From Bacteroides sp. (GTDB lineage Bacteria; Bacteroidota; Bacteroidia; Bacteroidales; UBA7960): 35,064 nt of DNA. Location of the stretch: contig JAZBOS010000091.1 in the NCBI GenBank assembly GCA_036351255.1, positions 1 to 35,064 of the forward strand. The letters run 5' to 3'. Below are positions 34,293 through 35,064 of this stretch, in pieces. Numbering within the stretch: position 1 is the stretch's first letter; each line of letters begins with the position of its first letter. Both the position numbers and the translations under genes were made by a program. The notes below the pieces were generated by a model that saw only the letters and a program-made list of their open reading frames with translations, had not been told where the DNA came from and did not search any database.

Positions 34293-35064
34293 TCAGGAAT
34301 GCATCTGAAGCACCTCCAGGATGTGCTCGCGACACAGGGAGGGGCGCAAAGTTCCGGTAATATGGCCGGTGTCGATGGTCCTCAAGGGAAAACCGTTATA
34401 AGCAGGTTTCTGAACGTAATAGTCAACGTATTGGTCGTGACGGGCCAGCAAGGGGTAGAGGTTGGAAGTGGTTACCCTGCGGAACTTGCTGTAAAAGGAC
34501 AGCTTTTCCTTTATGATCTCAGGGTGTGTAAGCGCCAGCTTCCCGCTTAATTTCCTGTAGGAGGAAGTCAGGAATACCTCATCCAGTTTCGCACCCGCCA
34601 TAATGGGGATATATGCCTGGGCTGAATTGTAATAAGCTCGGTGAAGATTGGTAACCCAACCCCCAAGACTCAGGCCTGTAACCAAAATGGCCGATTGACT
34701 TCTGCGTCTGAACTGACGAATCACCCACTCCGTAATTCTGACAGATACCGCCATCATGGTCATGAAATGATTTAACTCGGTCATTTTTTCCAGGAAGGGC
34801 TTGAGTTTCCCGTGGTGAAAAGGCGCCCTCACAACGATCAGGTTGGCAGGGATTCGCCGGGGCCATTTCATAAAGATCTGGTAAAAGGTGTTTTTGGCGT
34901 GTTCCCTGAAAGCAAAGGGGTTCTCATTGTTGCCGTGATGATAGATAATGGTAGGATAATCAAAACCCAGCCATTGGACCACCTTGATGGCCGGATGCAC
35001 CTCGCCACTGAAGGTGTAGGCCGGCAGCTCAAATATCCCTTCCTGCATCAACTCAGGAATCCGC
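34293..35064 (-). CDS. Alpha/beta hydrolase, 5' end cut by the window edge
   Basis: At least 256 residues are encoded, and the frame stays open through the last base of the window, so the true start lies outside. YPTIIYHHGNNENP is the strand and oxyanion-type loop after the first beta-strand. TGLSLGGW carries the nucleophile elbow (Ser in GLSLG), LLARHDQYVD a likely acid loop, and DTGHITG the catalytic histidine. Regions around FMKWPRRIPANLIVVRAPFHHG resemble the abhydrolase-18-type proteins rather than classic lipases. No substrate can be named. First visible gene of the operon with the DUF418 and DUF3052-like genes. Confidence 0.8.
   Translation of the reverse strand, partial: RIPELMQEGIFELPAYTFSGEVHPAIKVVQWLGFDYPTIIYHHGNNENPFAFREHAKNTFYQIFMKWPRRIPANLIVVRAPFHHGKLKPFLEKMTELNHFMTMMAVSVRITEWVIRQFRRRSQSAILVTGLSLGGWVTNLHRAYYNSAQAYIPIMAGAKLDEVFLTSSYRKLSGKLALTHPEIIKEKLSFYSKFRRVTTSNLYPLLARHDQYVDYYVQKPAYNGFPLRTIDTGHITGTLRPSLCREHILEVLQMHS

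Overview
The window looks like chromosomal DNA of a Bacteroidota bacterium, probably a free-living or anaerobic Bacteroidales/Marinilabiliales-type lineage, though the genus cannot be fixed by eye. The reasons are: two giant secreted proteins with type IX secretion system (T9SS) C-terminal sorting domains, a PorP/SprF partner, a TonB-dependent receptor with an N-terminal CarboxypepD_reg-like domain, lipoboxes followed by a surface-export-like motif, genes without Shine-Dalgarno sites, and several good matches to the Bacteroidota -7 promoter element TAnnTTTG. No prophage, insertion sequence, integrase, CRISPR array or toxin-antitoxin locus was seen.

Layout. 1-573: an intergenic repeat and two minus-strand tRNA genes (Leu-TAA, Gly-GCC), each with its own promoter-like element and terminator. 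574-1086: an OmpH/Skp-type periplasmic chaperone. 1087-1429: a terminator and a long palindrome built from 11-bp units. 1430-6092 (minus): sucA-sucB plus a gamma-class carbonic anhydrase homologue in one tight operon. 6383-12124: a 1913-residue T9SS type A adhesin-like protein. 12415-19329: a 1941-residue IgGFc-binding/15xPKD protein with a gliding-type (T9SS type B) C-terminus, followed by its PorP/SprF-family partner. 19391-25152 (minus): a small lipoprotein, a beta-helix lipoprotein with a surface-export-like signal, and a TonB-dependent receptor. 25247-27124 (minus): asparagine synthetase. 27351-32569 (plus): an acidic-tailed TPR protein, a secreted S9 peptidase and an AbgT-family transporter. 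32579-35064 (minus): a DUF3052-like protein, a DUF418 membrane protein and an alpha/beta hydrolase cut by the window end.

The most interesting signal is regulatory. Upstream of both the TonB-dependent receptor and the beta-helix lipoprotein lies an array of at least six TTAACA-like hexamers spaced exactly 11 bp apart. Each array begins exactly 9 bp upstream of a perfect TAnnTTTG element, at promoters with no recognisable -33 element. This architecture resembles the Pho boxes bound by PhoB/PhoP/SphR response regulators. I infer that the two genes form a co-regulated outer-membrane/surface system, possibly induced by phosphate limitation. Substrate and regulator remain unproven.

A second theme is a family of intergenic repeats with 11-bp units beginning TACG and organised as long inverted repeats (near 1233-1296 and 22024-22156).
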